Source: Macrothele yani (Eukaryota > Arthropoda > Arachnida > Araneae > Macrothelidae). Taken from it: a DNA stretch of 64,000 nt. Shown piece by piece: positions 10,524-21,402 of the stretch. The position numbers were made by a program, and so were the translations under genes. The notes under the pieces were generated by a model. It was not told where the DNA came from. It worked only from the letters and a program-made list of their open reading frames with translations, and did not search any database. Within the stretch, counting starts at the first letter, position 1; each line of letters opens with the position of its first letter. The stretch lies in contig CM076991.1 in assembly GCA_039090855.1 (NCBI GenBank), positions 106,466,021 through 106,530,020 of the forward strand. Direction: 5' to 3'.

Positions 10524-11140
10524 CATACACTCGCGGACAATGAAACTTGCGCACCAAGAAAGAAGCATCGGATTGAACTGAAATTTTATGGACGTAATGA
10601 TACAGATGAATGATACACATGATGGCAAAAACAGAGCTGCGGGACAATTACAGAGGGATCTGTGGCACACAGTCCGGTCATCTTCAATAGCGCGTCGCAC
10701 CACCTCGTGCGGCGATACAGGCTGCAATACTGTCCGGCATGGAGGCGAACAGACGCCTGATGTTGTCCTGCGACAGACTAGCCCACACGTGTTGGACGGT
10801 GTGCTCCAAATCCTGGATAGTGCGGCACGGCGGCAGCCGGCGTTTCAACTGGTCCCACACATGCTCGATAGGGGACATGTCCGGGGAACAGGCAGGCCAT
10901 GAAAGTGTCTGGACATGACGTAGGCAGTCCTGGGCAACCCAAGCCGTGTGCGGGCGGGCATTATCCTGCTGTTATAGCGCACCTGGAATCCCGGCCAGGA
11001 ATGGCAGCAGATGGAGCCGCAGGGTCTCATCCACATACCGCTGGCCCGTCATTGATCCACGTACCACTACTAGAGCTGATCGGCTATCGTAGGCAATGCA
11101 TTTGGTCGGCCTGTGTTGGGGATAGGGCAAGTTCATCGTA
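10524..11140 (-). mobile_element. Tc1-like transposon, family Tc1-C, 5'-truncated
   Basis: The 3' terminal repeat ACACTCGCGGACAATGAAAC starts at about 10527. The matching opposite repeat is absent downstream, so only the distal half of the element remains. Confidence 0.7.
10684..11110 (-). pseudogene. Tc1-C transposase, C-terminal half
   Basis: One minus-strand frame can be followed from about 11110 to the stop at 10684 with a single in-frame TAA near 10977. It shows QQDNARPHTA (second catalytic Asp) and WPACSPDMSPIEHVWDQLKR (third block, Glu kept), then the usual Tc1 C-terminus ending in GGATRY. The N-terminal HTH and the first catalytic Asp are missing, so this is a 5'-truncated, inactive transposase of the DD34E type. 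Confidence 0.8.
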
Positions 11141-11422
11141 ACTTACGGCCACTGAAGATGCCCTCGACATGGAGGATGAAACGCGTCAGGCAGGGAGCAC
11201 ACAATGGAGTATAAAATGTTTGTGTTACTCTCACATTTGTGAAGACCGTCCATGTATTTTCCTTCAGACCGAATGGACATTCTGAACTGGTATGTGAGTA
11301 CTCCTGGATATAGCCGTTGTCAATTATCCAGCCATACAACCTAGACACTATAGTATGGAATTATAGTGGATTTTAACCTTCATGTTTTAATCTATCATGA
11401 GTTTTAACTATCAACGATTATA

Positions 11423-12967
11423 TAGTGCGTCGCATAAATATAGAGACAGAACAAATTCTCGAATAAAAAAGAAACAACAACGAGCTGAAATGTACACCTC
11501 ATGTATTTATAGCAAAAATAGAATAGGACACGCAGCTGCACAATAGTTTGACGGAAACATAACAATTCCAACGCCAAGTACAAGAAAAAAACAACAACAG
11601 AAATACGCTGTCTCAAAAATATTAAGGCTTACTAGTTATGAGCAGCTCCGCTACGAATAGTGGAGCCCTTATTCCGAATAACACTGAAAACCCGATTAGG
11701 CATGCTGTCCACCAAGTGATGTAAGTGCTCTAGACGGAGTGCGTTCCAGCTTCCTTCAATCTGCTCTTTCAATGCCACCACACTTGAGAACTGCCGTCCA
11801 TTCGCATACACATCACGAGCTAGGACACCCCAGAGGTTCCCGATAGGGTTCAGATCTGGACTGAGTGCTGGCCAATCCATTACGGTCACATGATGAGTGT
11901 TAAACCAGCTTTTTTGTTGATGCAGACCGATCGATAGAGGCATTGTCTTGTGGAACAATTAATCAACACCCGCTAGAGTTTCCGCAAACGGTAGAAGGTG
12001 GCTGCTGTGTATGTCCTGATACGTTGCGGAGTTTTGCCTGCCTTGCAGAAAAGCGATATCCGTTGTCCCATTGAACGCAAAAGCTCCCCAGACCATCACA
12101 GATCCCCCTCCTTTCTGTCTGCTGAAGAAGGTGCCTGGCTCGCGTCGTAAATCATGCCAATAGAAGTTCCAACCGTCAGGGCCGTCCAGGTTGAACTTTT
12201 TCTCATCGGAGAAAATAGTTCTGACCCACTCGTCCGTCCAGTGCATGTGGCTGCTTGCCCATAACAATCTAGCTTCCTTGTGGCGCCGCGTGAGGTGTCG
12301 CAGACGGCGCATTTTACGGAGCACAATATTGCGGCTTTCCTTGATTCGTCGAAGAACTGTGTCCTTTGAGACGGTGACACCAACAGTCCGAGAAACTTGA
12401 CGTAGTGATAACTTTTGGAATGAAACTAAACGCATGACTGTACGATCTTCTCGTTTGGTTGTTATTCGAGGCCTTCCAGGCCGTTTTCTGGCAGTTAACG
12501 CACCGCGTTTCGATAAAGTCTTATAAATGACTGCCCTACTCCTCCCCATGGGTTTACAAATTTTCGCTACAGGCAATCCATTTGCTCCCAGTCTCCAAAT
12601 CTTCTGCACCTCCTCACCAGAAAGTTGACTGTTGCGTGGCATTTCGGCAAGTGAATGTCTGACTGCAGGTCCGCTGTCTTTTGCAGGTTGGACCGAATTA
12701 CGGCCCATGCGCGTGCGTACAACATGCTAATTTGTACATCTCATTTGCATGTGGCTACTTTATATAGTTGTCTTTGTATTTATGGGACACCTAAAATTAC
12801 ACTATTTCACTTTGTGGTGTTCTTTTTCACACAATCCGGTCATCTCGACAGATCGAAACGTTTGTTGTAGGGTTATGTCTAATTAGGTACCATTTCAGCT
12901 TCCTACCTATATTAGCATTGCGTTCACGGCGCAAAGTCGACTGTCTCTATATTTATGCGACGCACCT
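11423..12967 (-). mobile_element. Tc1-like transposon, family Tc1-D
   Basis: The ends TAGTGCGTCGCATAAATATA (11423) and its near-complement up to 12967 form inverted repeats of at least 27 bp flanked by TA. Length is 1545 bp. The transposase gene is on the minus strand. No other copy is in the window. Confidence 0.9.
11632..12708 (-). pseudogene. Tc1-D transposase, nearly full length but dead
   Basis: The N-terminal frame, 12708-11959, is intact for 249 codons. It has two HTH regions, a GRP(R/K) linker motif (KRPGRPRITT), and the first catalytic Asp in TIFSDEKKF. It ends in a TAA at about 11959. The rest continues at 11958-11632 after frame changes that destroy the QDN block. The third block reads DLNPIGNLWG, so the catalytic Glu of the usual NPIENLWG is Gly. 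The normal size would be about 350 residues. Frameshifts plus Glu-to-Gly mean no activity. Confidence 0.85.
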
Positions 12968-13829
12968 TATTTTAACCAACGTAGCGAATGCCAACAAGTG
13001 ATTATTGACATTTCTGTCATGTTTGCATGGACCATATATGTTTATACTACAACACTTGACAACAGAGGGGCGGTGAGTGTTACACATCTGTTTTGTTCTG
13101 GACTTCATGAAGTACTTTATATTTGTTGCAAGCTAGTTAATAAGTAACAATAGTATGTGGGCTGCTTGCGAATATTGAATTACATCATGTTTACCATATT
13201 AAATACGTCTATAAGTGACTTTTGAGTAGGACTGTTGGTAACTATTCACCATCTGAACTGTTGTTTATGTCTTCATCAAATTTATTATTCTTGGTTCTTA
13301 TGTGATGTATTTAATGTATATAATCAATTAGAATCTAAGTCAAGCTTTTCGATTAAATTGTTTAGTACCTAAGTTTAGTATAATGGATTTATTTCATTTG
13401 GTTTAATTTGGGGTGCTTCATTTGGCGTAAGGCTTAATGCGGTATTCGTCACTGATGTGTGTAACACAGAAAAAAGTATTCCGGGGTGTCACTTTCTTTA
13501 TATTGGACAAACGTGTGAAATGGAAATGCGACGAATTCTTATTCGTCATAACCCTAACATTTATTTCCCCGTAATACAGCATTAAGAACAGCTTATTCTT
13601 GAGCTAAATACATAAAAAATGGTGTGTTTCTTCTACAACTTAAAAATTCGTTCAGAGGACTCAATCCATTTCCCGTAAGTGCAAACACTAAATTTTATAA
13701 ATAATTAATTTTATATAACAAAATTTCAGTGAATTCGAAAAATTCCCTTAGAATCCTAGATCGTTGCATACGCCATATGTTCCAACTCCTTAAAAACATT
13801 TTTTTTGGGACTGAAGAGTGGACTCAAAG
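12968..13829. other. unassigned AT-rich stretch
   Basis: No gene was found. A small inverted repeat, GACGAAT-TCTT-ATTCGTC, is at 13530-13547. The rest is AT-rich without clear repeats. Confidence 0.4.
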
Positions 13830-14300
13830 TAAAGTTTGGTAGGCAGAAGCCGACTCGTAAGAAACGCATCTATCACTCCCTTGTCTCTTCCCAGTACCCA
13901 CGTTTCACTGCCGTACATCAGAGTAGGAACAATTACACTTGCATGCAGTCATTCGGAACTTTTTTTCAGAACCCATCATTCCTTTGAAATTCTCCCAAAG
14001 CAGCTATGACTTTCAAAAATGAATTCACTGCCTACTGATTTTACCAACTAATTTGTTTTCTCTGTCAGATATACAACTTCAATCAGTTGGCCTTCCTCGG
14101 TGCCATTCAGACTTCACACATGCAGATTTCCAAGACTGGCATTTCCCAGTACTGTCAATTCACGCATACACACATCCATAAATACATTACACAGCCAGGT
14201 TGTCATTACACTACATTGTCTGACTCCTGCACCAACAGGAAAACATTTCGATAAAATGCCATCCATTCGTACAAACGTCAGCTTGCACAGCTTTCGCATT
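13830..14300 (-). pseudogene. non-LTR retrotransposon reverse transcriptase fragment
   Basis: On the minus strand, PVGAGVRQCSVMTTWLCN (about 14245-14190) is a decayed form of the RT motif GVRQG-(C/D)-x(3)-PxLFN. Further on, VIVPTLMYGSETW (about 13945-13905) matches the post-RT segment typical of LINE proteins. Several frameshifts and stops lie between. The piece is too decayed to assign to a clade. Reverse transcription of the element RNA would have been its role. Confidence 0.65.
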
Positions 14301-14802
14301 ATTAAGCAGATTACCAGTTATAATGTATTTAATCAACACCTTCCACAGAAATATCTCGTTACTCGGTAATGCAAGGTGATTGTAAACTCTTTCAACAAAA
14401 CAAGAAGGGTGATAGTACGCATCAAGATGAATAATATTTGCAATGGAACCTAGGGCCGCATTCCCTTCCCAGTGCCAGAAAAGAGTAAAGTTACATATCC
14501 ACGTTGAGCCTTCAACAGTGAAACCAAAGAGACATGCCTAATTTAGGAGTTTCACAATTCCAATCGCATCAGAGAAAGACTCAAAGGAGCTGCTCAAACT
14601 GACGTCCAAGGGCGTCGTAGCACAGCCCACACCGGCGAATGTAGGACTGTCGCACCCTCTCGTAGACTCCCAGTGTGGTGTTGATCTTGTCCGCAGCAAC
14701 AGCGATTCGCGCGACAAGATCTTCCAGTGAGTCCACAGGTGTCTCGTACACCAATGTTTTCATACCAATGTTTTCATGTGCCACCAGAAGAAGAAGTCCA
14801 GT

Positions 14803-14966
14803 TATAACGAAGTAAATTTCTCCGTCATTTTTGGTCTACGCCGGGATTCGAACCCGAGGCCGCTTATTCCGGAACAAGTCGCTCTACCAACTGAGCTACG
14901 CAGACGTTTTATTCTGATTCCTATCTGCCTTTATGTCGTGTGCGTCCTGCTGGCAGGTACGTCACA
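14803..14966 (-). repeat. TRIM 3' LTR (164 bp)
   Basis: Same layout as its partner. It follows the purine tract and abuts the CAGT duplication. Differences from the partner: one in the T arm of the tRNA-like part, one in the anticodon arm, and one in the leader near 14918. Confidence 0.85.
14834..14905 (-). tRNA. tRNA-like sequence in TRIM 3' LTR, anticodon position CCG
   Basis: The minus strand has the exact tRNA layout over 72 nt: a 7-bp acceptor stem (GTCTGCG with CGTAGAC, one G-T pair), D arm GCTC...GAGC, a 7-nt anticodon loop TTCCGGA (CCG at 34-36, Arg by the code), a 5-nt variable loop, and a T arm with TTCGAAT. The A box TAGCTCAGTTGG and B box GGTTCGAATCC match Pol III consensus well. 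The anticodon stem does not pair, so it is probably not a working tRNA. It may still serve as a Pol III promoter. Confidence 0.6.
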
Positions 14967-14979
14967 TCTCCCCCCCCCC
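14967..14979 (-). promoter_or_regulatory. TRIM polypurine tract
   Basis: Thirteen purines (ten G, then AGA) immediately precede the TGTGACG start of the 3' LTR on the minus strand, the position of the plus-strand primer in LTR elements. Confidence 0.75.
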
Positions 14980-15216
14980 GAAAGAGGGCCGGGGGCATGG
15001 CCGACGGGTCAGCCGTGACCATGAATCGTTGCAGGCAGCCATCCACTGTAGAACGTGCACTTGAGAACTCCCAGTCAATCTGCTGTGTGGAATGCAACAT
15101 CACACATTTTTATTTTTCGAAGCGCTGGAGAAGGAATTCTCTGATTTTTTCTATCTCGCGGTGTGGAAAGAACATCACACCATTGCGAGATTTTGAACGG
15201 TCGGATCATCCGGATA

Positions 15217-15228
15217 GGTCGGGCGCCA
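15217..15228 (-). promoter_or_regulatory. TRIM primer binding site
   Basis: TGGCGCCCGACC lies one base inside the 5' LTR. The first ten bases equal those of the well-known tRNA-Lys3 primer site of retroelements. It would pair with the 3' end of a host tRNA to start minus-strand DNA. Confidence 0.75.
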
Positions 15229-15229
15229 T

Positions 15230-15393
15230 TATAACGAAGTAAATTTCTCCGTCATTTTTGGTCTACGCAGGGATTCGAACCCGAGGCCGCTTATTCCGGA
15301 ACAGGTCGCTCTACCAACTGAGCTACGCAGACGTTTTATTCTGATTCTTATCTGCCTTTATGTCGTGTGCGTCCTGCTGGCAGGTACGTCACA
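15230..15393 (-). repeat. TRIM 5' LTR (164 bp)
   Basis: Begins TGTGACG at 15393 on the minus strand and ends next to the primer binding site. It contains an AATAAA near 15337 and a complete tRNA-like sequence at 15332-15261. It is 98% identical to the partner repeat. Confidence 0.85.
15261..15332 (-). tRNA. tRNA-like sequence in TRIM 5' LTR, anticodon position CCG
   Basis: The layout is the same as in the other LTR. The anticodon arm here begins ACCTG instead of ACTTG, closer to a stem that once paired. The T stem has one extra mismatch near the acceptor. The boxes for Pol III are intact. Probably not charged as a tRNA. Confidence 0.6.
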
Positions 15394-15640
15394 CAGTGGA
15401 TTAAGGTCCGGGGAGCGTGGAGGCCAAGCCACAGGTATGTCGCCAAGCCGCGATATGTCGTATTTAGGAAGTATCGGACCTCGGTGGCAAAGTGCGCTGG
15501 GGCCCCATCATGAATAAACCACATGACCCTCCATGTGGTGAGCGGAACATCCTGCAACAGACCGGGAAGCACTTGCTCCAGGAACACACACGGTACGCTG
15601 CGCCGGTCAGATGTATACGTCAATTCTCATGTGATGTTCG

Positions 15641-17235
15641 CACTTAAAATCTTCTAAAAAGGGCCACAGCCTAGTTGCCTTGTAAACAGGTGAGAAATAA
15701 TCTGTTATGTGTCTTTCATTAGGTTTCATAAAATGTTTACAAATACGAAATATCTAGGTTGTAAATTAAAATCTTCTAAAAAAATCAGCACTTGAAGATC
15801 GATTCGTTAAGTCTCTGTTAACTAGCCTTTATTGCTTGTTATCACATGGGAAATATTAAAATCATAACTCAAGATTTTGTGAGTCAGAAAGCTTCTACGT
15901 GAACATTGTGTCAGTTTGATCTTACATAGTCATTGATATCCTCAGGAAAACTCTTACATTTAGTTTTGGTCAGCTAGAAAAACTCGCACACTTTGACGAG
16001 ATCTCGGAGAAACGCAATTTGTGTACATCCCCTTACATGAGAAGGTGTACGAGTTTTCCGTCCTTTGCTCGCATCACGAGAAAGTGTGCTAGTTTTCCTG
16101 GATTCTACCAATCCCCCTCACTAACACACTTGAGATTCAGCTAAACCTTTCAGTACAGGTTCGGCCCTGTCCAAGCCAGGACTTTTTTACTTAACTGATG
16201 AATACGGAAAGCCTCGCCCGTGCGGACCGCTAGTACAGACAGTACTGTCACATGCAATTAAGCTGTCGGACTTGGTCGTTTTGGTTCCCTTTGGTAACAT
16301 ATCCAAAATTTACAAGGTATGTCAATAAGATATACAACAAGAGAGCTTGAGATAAATACATTTGCCGATGTGGAAAATGGTCTTGTTTTCTCAGAGGATT
16401 ATGATACATATTACCCATAAATCAAAGACAAGATAACTGAGATGTGCGTTTATTGTGAGGCAATAAGCAGAAAAATTTCTCCATTCTTTGGGAAGATAGA
16501 TGATGTCGGCGGTATACATGGCTCTCTTTCCTTTGACATGTAATTTGTGACAGTGTTAAATATGAAATCTCATTTCTTCCTCAGAAAGGGTAATGGAAAA
16601 TTTATGCTGTTTTCAAGAAAATATTAAATGCATTCTACAGATGTTCTTCATGCGTTAGCAAAGAAACTAAATAAAATAATAATTAAGAAAAAGGACTGTG
16701 ATGTAGTAAAGTACTTTGATGGTCTTTTGAATCGTCGCCGCTAAAACAGTGCGCTTTGATAAATACGCTTTGATTCTTGCCTCTAAAGGAGATTTATAGG
16801 TAAACTAGCAGTCATACCCGTTCTCCGCACGGTGAATCTAATAAATAATTTTTAAACATAAAATTAAAGAAAGGGCAAAGTAATTTAAGCCAAGATTCTT
16901 GTTTAATATTCATCCTTTAATTGTCTTACCTGCACATTGTGATCCTTTCTTGCATGACGTTGAATCGAAATTTGGGAGCATTGGCAAGCTTTCAGTCAGT
17001 TTGGATTACGACTGTGAAGTAGCAGGAGGATTTTTTACATTATAATTTGGCGAAAGATGGTTTGTAGATCCATAATTATTTACGATTTAAAACAGCGTCA
17101 TGGCGTCAATGTGTACGGTTTGACGTAAAACTGTACCAGGCTTTGGTGCAGATTATATTTAGATCAAAATTTCATGGAATTTTTACAGCATTTCAACTTT
17201 CCTGTCAAAATTATCTTTAAACCTATCAGCACTTT
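15641..17235. other. unassigned AT-rich stretch
   Basis: About 1.6 kb with no gene or RNA that I recognise. Related short phrases (AGAAAAACTCGCACAC near 15975; GTGTGCTAGTTTTCC near 16085) form a weak inverted repeat. The rest looks like single-copy or decayed DNA. Confidence 0.4.
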
Positions 17236-17239
17236 GAAC

Positions 17240-17795
17240 AGTAAAGCTAAGCCTCCCTTTTGATTTTTTTTTTTTTGGTTTTCATAATTTTTTTGGTATC
17301 CAGACCTTAAGACCTATCAGCATGCTAATTTTCAGATCTCTTGGTGATTTAGCAGTGGTCGAACAATTCACGAAAAACTCAAGCAGATAATAATCCAAAG
17401 CCGCCATTTTGATTTTGTTTTTTGTTCTAGTACCATCTCAGCCTGCCAATTTTCAGATCTCTTCGTCTTCGTAATTTACAAGTGGTCGAACAATCCGCGA
17501 AAAACTGAAGCAGACAATGTTCGAAAGCCTCCTTTTTGATTGAAGGGGGGGGGGGGGGGTGTTAGGACGTTTCTACGTATCCGGACATTAAGACCACTAG
17601 CATGCCAATTTTCAGATTTCTAGGTCATTTAGAACTGGTCGAACAATTCGCGAAAAAATTCAAGCAGACGACGTTTCAAAGCCGCCATTTTGATTTTTCG
17701 GACTTTTCTAGGCATTCGGACTTTAGGATCTATCAGCATGTCAATTTTCAGGTCACTAAGTCACTTACAAATGGTCGAACAATTCTAGGACGGAA
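17240..17795 (+). repeat. tandem repeat, ~130-150-bp units (family C)
   Basis: The phrase TGGTCGAACAAT recurs near 17356, 17484, 17637 and 17772, preceded each time by CAATTTTCAG or TAATTTTCAG and followed in most units by GCCGCCATTTTGATTTT or a variant. A G-run of about 16 lies at 17538-17554. No terminal hairpin or inverted end was found. Confidence 0.8.
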
Positions 17796-18061
17796 ACAGT
17801 CGCATTTTCCCACTTAGCTTTATATACGTAAATAGATAAAATACTAAAACGGAAAGTAATCCCAATTTAAGGGAACTACAGACACGAAACAGAAAATGAG
17901 ATTTGTATGAAAGATAGCGAGTTTCGTTATTTTCGTCTAATTTTAGTTCACGATGTTTTAAAAAACGTTATAAAAATATAAGCCTCTTTAATCCTAGAAA
18001 TGATCACAGCCGTCAGTTGATACGATTTTCCAAAATCAAAACTGCACTGGTTGTGATTATA

Positions 18062-18925
18062 CACTGTAAACAAATTCCTGAAATTCACGAGCCACTTTCC
18101 CGTGATTACTTTCGTAAATTAACGAAGCATATTTCTGATACCCTTTCCGTGAAATGACGGAAAAGAAACCTGAATTTCACGGATTTTTGGTACTCGAAGA
18201 AAAATTTGTATTTTCAGAAACCTTTCCGCAATTCCTTTCTTATATTGACGGTAATTCGCTGTTTTTAAGATGTCTTAAACGGAAAATTATGAATTTTCAG
18301 AAACCTTCCCACAATACCTTTCGTATATTAACGGAAAAATTCCGTTCTCACTCACTTTTACCCTATTCATATGACGGTATTTCGGTAATGAGAAACTCGC
18401 GGGAATACTAGAGGTCTGATTAACTGTTACATTTTAATCGTCTGTCAAAAGGAACTGATTTTGCAGTTCTGTAGCAAGATTGCATATTGTGGGTAGCATA
18501 TCGCATGAAATTTGGTTATTGTGCCACAGGATAATTCTTTTCCTCTCCCGTATGTTATTCACTAGCTATATATATTGTGTTACCGTATGAAACCGGATAC
18601 TCAAATTATTGTAAAAGTAATTGTATGATGTCTATGTATCAATCTCTGCACAGCTTAAAACAAATGCTATTTAGCTAACAAGAGTAAATTTTATATTCGG
18701 AAGTTTTGTAAAATGATACTATAAAATAGTACATTTCCCCTTTTATCAAAGATAATTCGAAGTTATTGTCGATAGCTAATAAATAAGATCTGAATTTCCA
18801 AAGCATTATGTTGCTCCGAAAAATCAGGATGGAAGAAAAATACTTAATTAGTGATAGTCCTCCACAGAAAAAATAAAATTGCTAATAAGCTCCAACAGAA
18901 ATTAAAATGACTAAATGGGACACTG
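18062..18925 (+). repeat. dispersed repeat family D, copy 1
   Basis: Starts CACTGTAAACAAATTCCTGA and runs to about AAAATGACTAAAT at 18905. It aligns along its length with 34730-35460 and 55132-56272. A short hairpin (CCGTGAAAT ... ATTTCACGG, about 18146-18182) follows the start, then ~80-bp internal units containing TTTTCAGAAACC. The start resembles the ends of the element at 7901-9001. No coding sequence. Confidence 0.75.
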
Positions 18926-19085
18926 AAAAATAGTAAGACACAAACCAAAATGATCTAGTAGATGATCTAGTAGTATACGGTTCTCCAAACTGGAACACTG
19001 AAAAAGAGACAGAGATGATCTAGCTTTTGTCGAATTGTACTTCGAAACCTTCAAAATCTGGCAGAGATCAGAATTGTAGTTCTTT

Positions 19086-19626
19086 TTTACGCTTTCCAAC
19101 AGCGGGTTGAAGAAGCGTATATGCTCCAGCTTTGTCAGTCTGTCTGTCCGCACGATAACTCGCGTAAAAATGGTTCGATTTCGATGAAATTTTAGTACAA
19201 AAAAAAAAAAGGAATTGTGGAAAGGTTTTTGTATGTGGTAAGAGACAACCTGGCGACGAACCCTATTGAAAATGGGCGAAATGGGGTTAAAAGTCAGGAG
19301 TGAGATCCATTCATCGTCCTTATGCGTCATAACTTACGTAAAAATGCTTCGATTGCGGCAAAACTTTATAAAAACAACATGATGATATTATTCCGTTATT
19401 GTTTTTTTATAAAGTTTTGCGATAATGTTATAAAAACAACATGATAATGTTGTTCCGGAGGTATACTGAACAGGTTCTGTTGAATATCATCGAAATGGGG
19501 TCAAAGGTCAGGGCACAGAAGCCAGATTTATTCCACAGCCATTATCCTCATAGCTTGAGTAATGATTTCTGGTAGGTTGGAAAGCGTATAATAATCAATG
19601 CGTTGCATGATTTTAATAACTTGTTT
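19086..19626 (-). mobile_element. Helentron-like repeat family A, copy 1 (about 2 units)
   Basis: On the minus strand it starts AACAAGTTATTAAAATCATG (19626) with TACGCTTTCCAAC soon after. It ends with GGAC repeats, GCATATACGCTTCTTCAACC, and the complementary GTTGGAAAGCGTA (19089). The last two form a terminal hairpin. About two ~146-bp units lie between, with an A-run and a small duplication around AAAACAACATGAT (19370-19445). Confidence 0.65.
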
Positions 19627-19975
19627 ATTCTTTGTATTTAACATTTTTGGGATAAACCGCATAGTAACAATACAGGAAAAAGAACTGAACAACATTCTGA
19701 CACCTTTATAATAACACTAAATGCCTCAATTATAAGAAACGCGAAATTATGAGAGTCGTTATGAGTCACAACTGGGAATGCTTGCACGGAACAGTCAAAA
19801 GAAGAATTACTATACGGTCCCCTAATATCTTTATGGCCAGTTCTCTGGGTGGCCACTTCTCCTACACCCGGCCACAAATGCTGTGGAGAAGGAGTTCTGC
19901 GTGCTTGAATTAAGCAAAACGAATTCTGTTACTGTTGTTAAACAACATTTTAGAACACATTTCAGGAAATCACTA
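19627..19975. other. unassigned stretch
   Basis: No gene or repeat was recognised. Confidence 0.35.
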
Positions 19976-20790
19976 TCGAATAGACAATCCATCTACGTCT
20001 GCCACAACAAATGTGAAACAACAGGGTGTTTGTGTAAAGGTAAAATTCCAGGGTGATCACGTGTATCTGGTGAACAAGTGGAGTGTATTCATGCAATTTA
20101 CCAACGCAGTCCAAGGAAATCCAAAACAATGGCGGGTGGGGAGTTACAAATTCCACAACCGACTGTTTGGAAAATTTTGAGGAAGCGGCTGAAAACGACT
20201 CCCTACAAACTGCAGGTATTGCAAAGTTTAAGTGACATGTCGCGATTTCTGCACAGAAATGCAGGAGCGTTTTGAAAAAGATGGTTTTGAGTAAGCGTTT
20301 GATTTTCAGCGACGAATCGACATTCCACATAAGTGAGAATGCTAGCAAACATAACACTCGCATATGGGGAACTGAAAATCCTAGAGCAACAGTGGAGCAT
20401 GTGTGGGATTCCCCAAAGGTTAATGTGTTCTTTGCTGCATCCCGTAAAAAAGTGTAGGTCCCCTTCTTTTCCCAAATAGACACCGAAACGTGAAGTTATT
20501 GTTTCGCTATGCCAATTATTTGGTTGATACCTCAATTGCACGAAGACAGTAACGACTTCATTTTACAACAGGATGGGGCGCCACCGCACTGGCATCGGGA
20601 AGTTAGAAATGATCTCGATGAAAATCTTCCACAGCGCTGGATTGGCTGCGCAACAGGCGACAACATGTCACTCATATGTTTGCCTCTACGAAGTCCGGAT
20701 CAAACAACCAGATCCTGTGACTTTTTTAATGGGGCTAAACCAAAGACTAGGTCGTCATTCCTCCAATTCTTGTTAATTTAGCTGATCTTA
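19976..20790 (+). pseudogene. Tc1/mariner-related transposase, heavily broken
   Basis: Frames switch at least three times. Recognisable parts, in order: an HTH-like piece with TVWKILRKRLKTTPYKLQ (20160-20215); the first catalytic block LIFSDESTFHISENASKH (about 20300-20355); HNTRIWGTENPRATVEH (20355-20400); then ILQQDGAPPHWHREVRN (20560-20610), the second catalytic Asp; and LRSPDQTTRSCDFF (about 20690-20735), a decayed third block. This set belongs to an IS630/Tc1/mariner-type transposase common in arthropod genomes. No terminal repeats were found. Inactive. Confidence 0.75.
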
Positions 20791-21402
20791 TATAGAAATA
20801 TTTAAAATATAATAAATAGTGACTTTGGTTATTCAGTGCGCGAACATCAGCTAGAAATTTATCTTCAGTTTAAAAAAGGAGCTTGGCAGATCCCCCAGGA
20901 GGGCCATTCTTTCGTGGACCGGGGACCACCCACGAAAAAAGACCCCCTACCCCTCCTTTTTTCCCCATCGTTGGAGGAGCTCTGAGAAACCCATCAAGTG
21001 ACAATTCGACCTTCAGCAATTAAGAGCAGTCACCTTCTTATGTCAGAAGCATCTTCCTCCGAGCGGCAGAGGGAGTGAAATTAAAAATACACAGTGGTAA
21101 TAAAAATGGAGTCTGGCTAGTGGCTTGAGAGAGGGAGGAACGATTTTTGCACTGACATGCAGAGATGACAAGAGATTTTTGGCGGGAAATACATAGAGAA
21201 AGCCATCCGAAATACTTTTCTCTTGCTGGAAGTAAATACTGCTTATTTTGGCTAACTGATATGTTTCTTCTCCCGCCCTCCAATCTGACGAATAAAGATT
21301 CGAGCGTGCGTATTCATCTGTTGTTACGTTCTATTTGTTGGACTATTTATTTATTTGCTTCCCTGCTCCAATGACAAGAGCATGCAAACAAGGATTCTTC
21401 TC
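20791..21402. other. unassigned stretch
   Basis: Contains a GC-rich inverted motif around TTTCGTGGACCGGGGACCACCCACGAAA (split at about 20911-20938; stem TTCGTGG/CCACGAA). No gene was recognised. Confidence 0.35.

Larger units (their letters stand above)
14803..15393 (-). mobile_element. TRIM (miniature LTR retrotransposon) with tRNA-like LTRs
   Basis: Two direct repeats of 164 bp (15230-15393 and 14803-14966, differing at 3 positions) flank a 263-bp interior. On the minus strand the LTR starts TGTGACG. One base after the upstream LTR is TGGCGCCCGACC (15228-15217), a typical tRNA-primer binding site. Right before the downstream LTR is the all-purine tract 14979-14967 (ten G then AGA). Both flanks carry CAGT, a 4-bp target duplication (14799-14802, 15394-15397). 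There is no coding sequence, so it needs Gag and Pol from a full element. The near-identical LTRs suggest a fairly recent insertion. Confidence 0.85.
14581..15623 (-). pseudogene. mariner-like transposase, truncated, frameshifted and split
   Basis: The upstream half shows VMWFIHDGAPAHFATEV, the second catalytic Asp block of a mariner-related DDE transposase. In a shifted frame, WPPRSPDLNPL (about 15425-15395) is the start of the third block. After the inserted retrotransposon the gene resumes with Asp-Phe-Phe and continues to LVYETPVDSLEDLVARI and a C-terminal CGLCYDALGRQFEQLL (14784-14581). The N-terminus and the first catalytic Asp are absent. The insertion site falls within the NPL/D codons of the third catalytic block. 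Confidence 0.75.
14560..15640 (-). mobile_element. mariner-like transposase fragment interrupted by a TRIM
   Basis: The two halves of one transposase gene, 15623-15398 and 14798-14581, flank the retrotransposon at 14803-15393. Removing the insert and one CAGT joins the halves. No terminal repeats of this element were recognised. Confidence 0.7.

Noticed and set aside
14834..15332. Two adjacent normal tRNA genes
   Set aside because: Both lie in identical 164-bp direct repeats with LTR signals, and the anticodon stem does not pair, so they are better read as parts of a retrotransposon.
17240..17795. Family C repeat as a third Helentron-like family
   Set aside because: It has tandem units but no GGAC tract, subterminal inverted motif or terminal hairpin.
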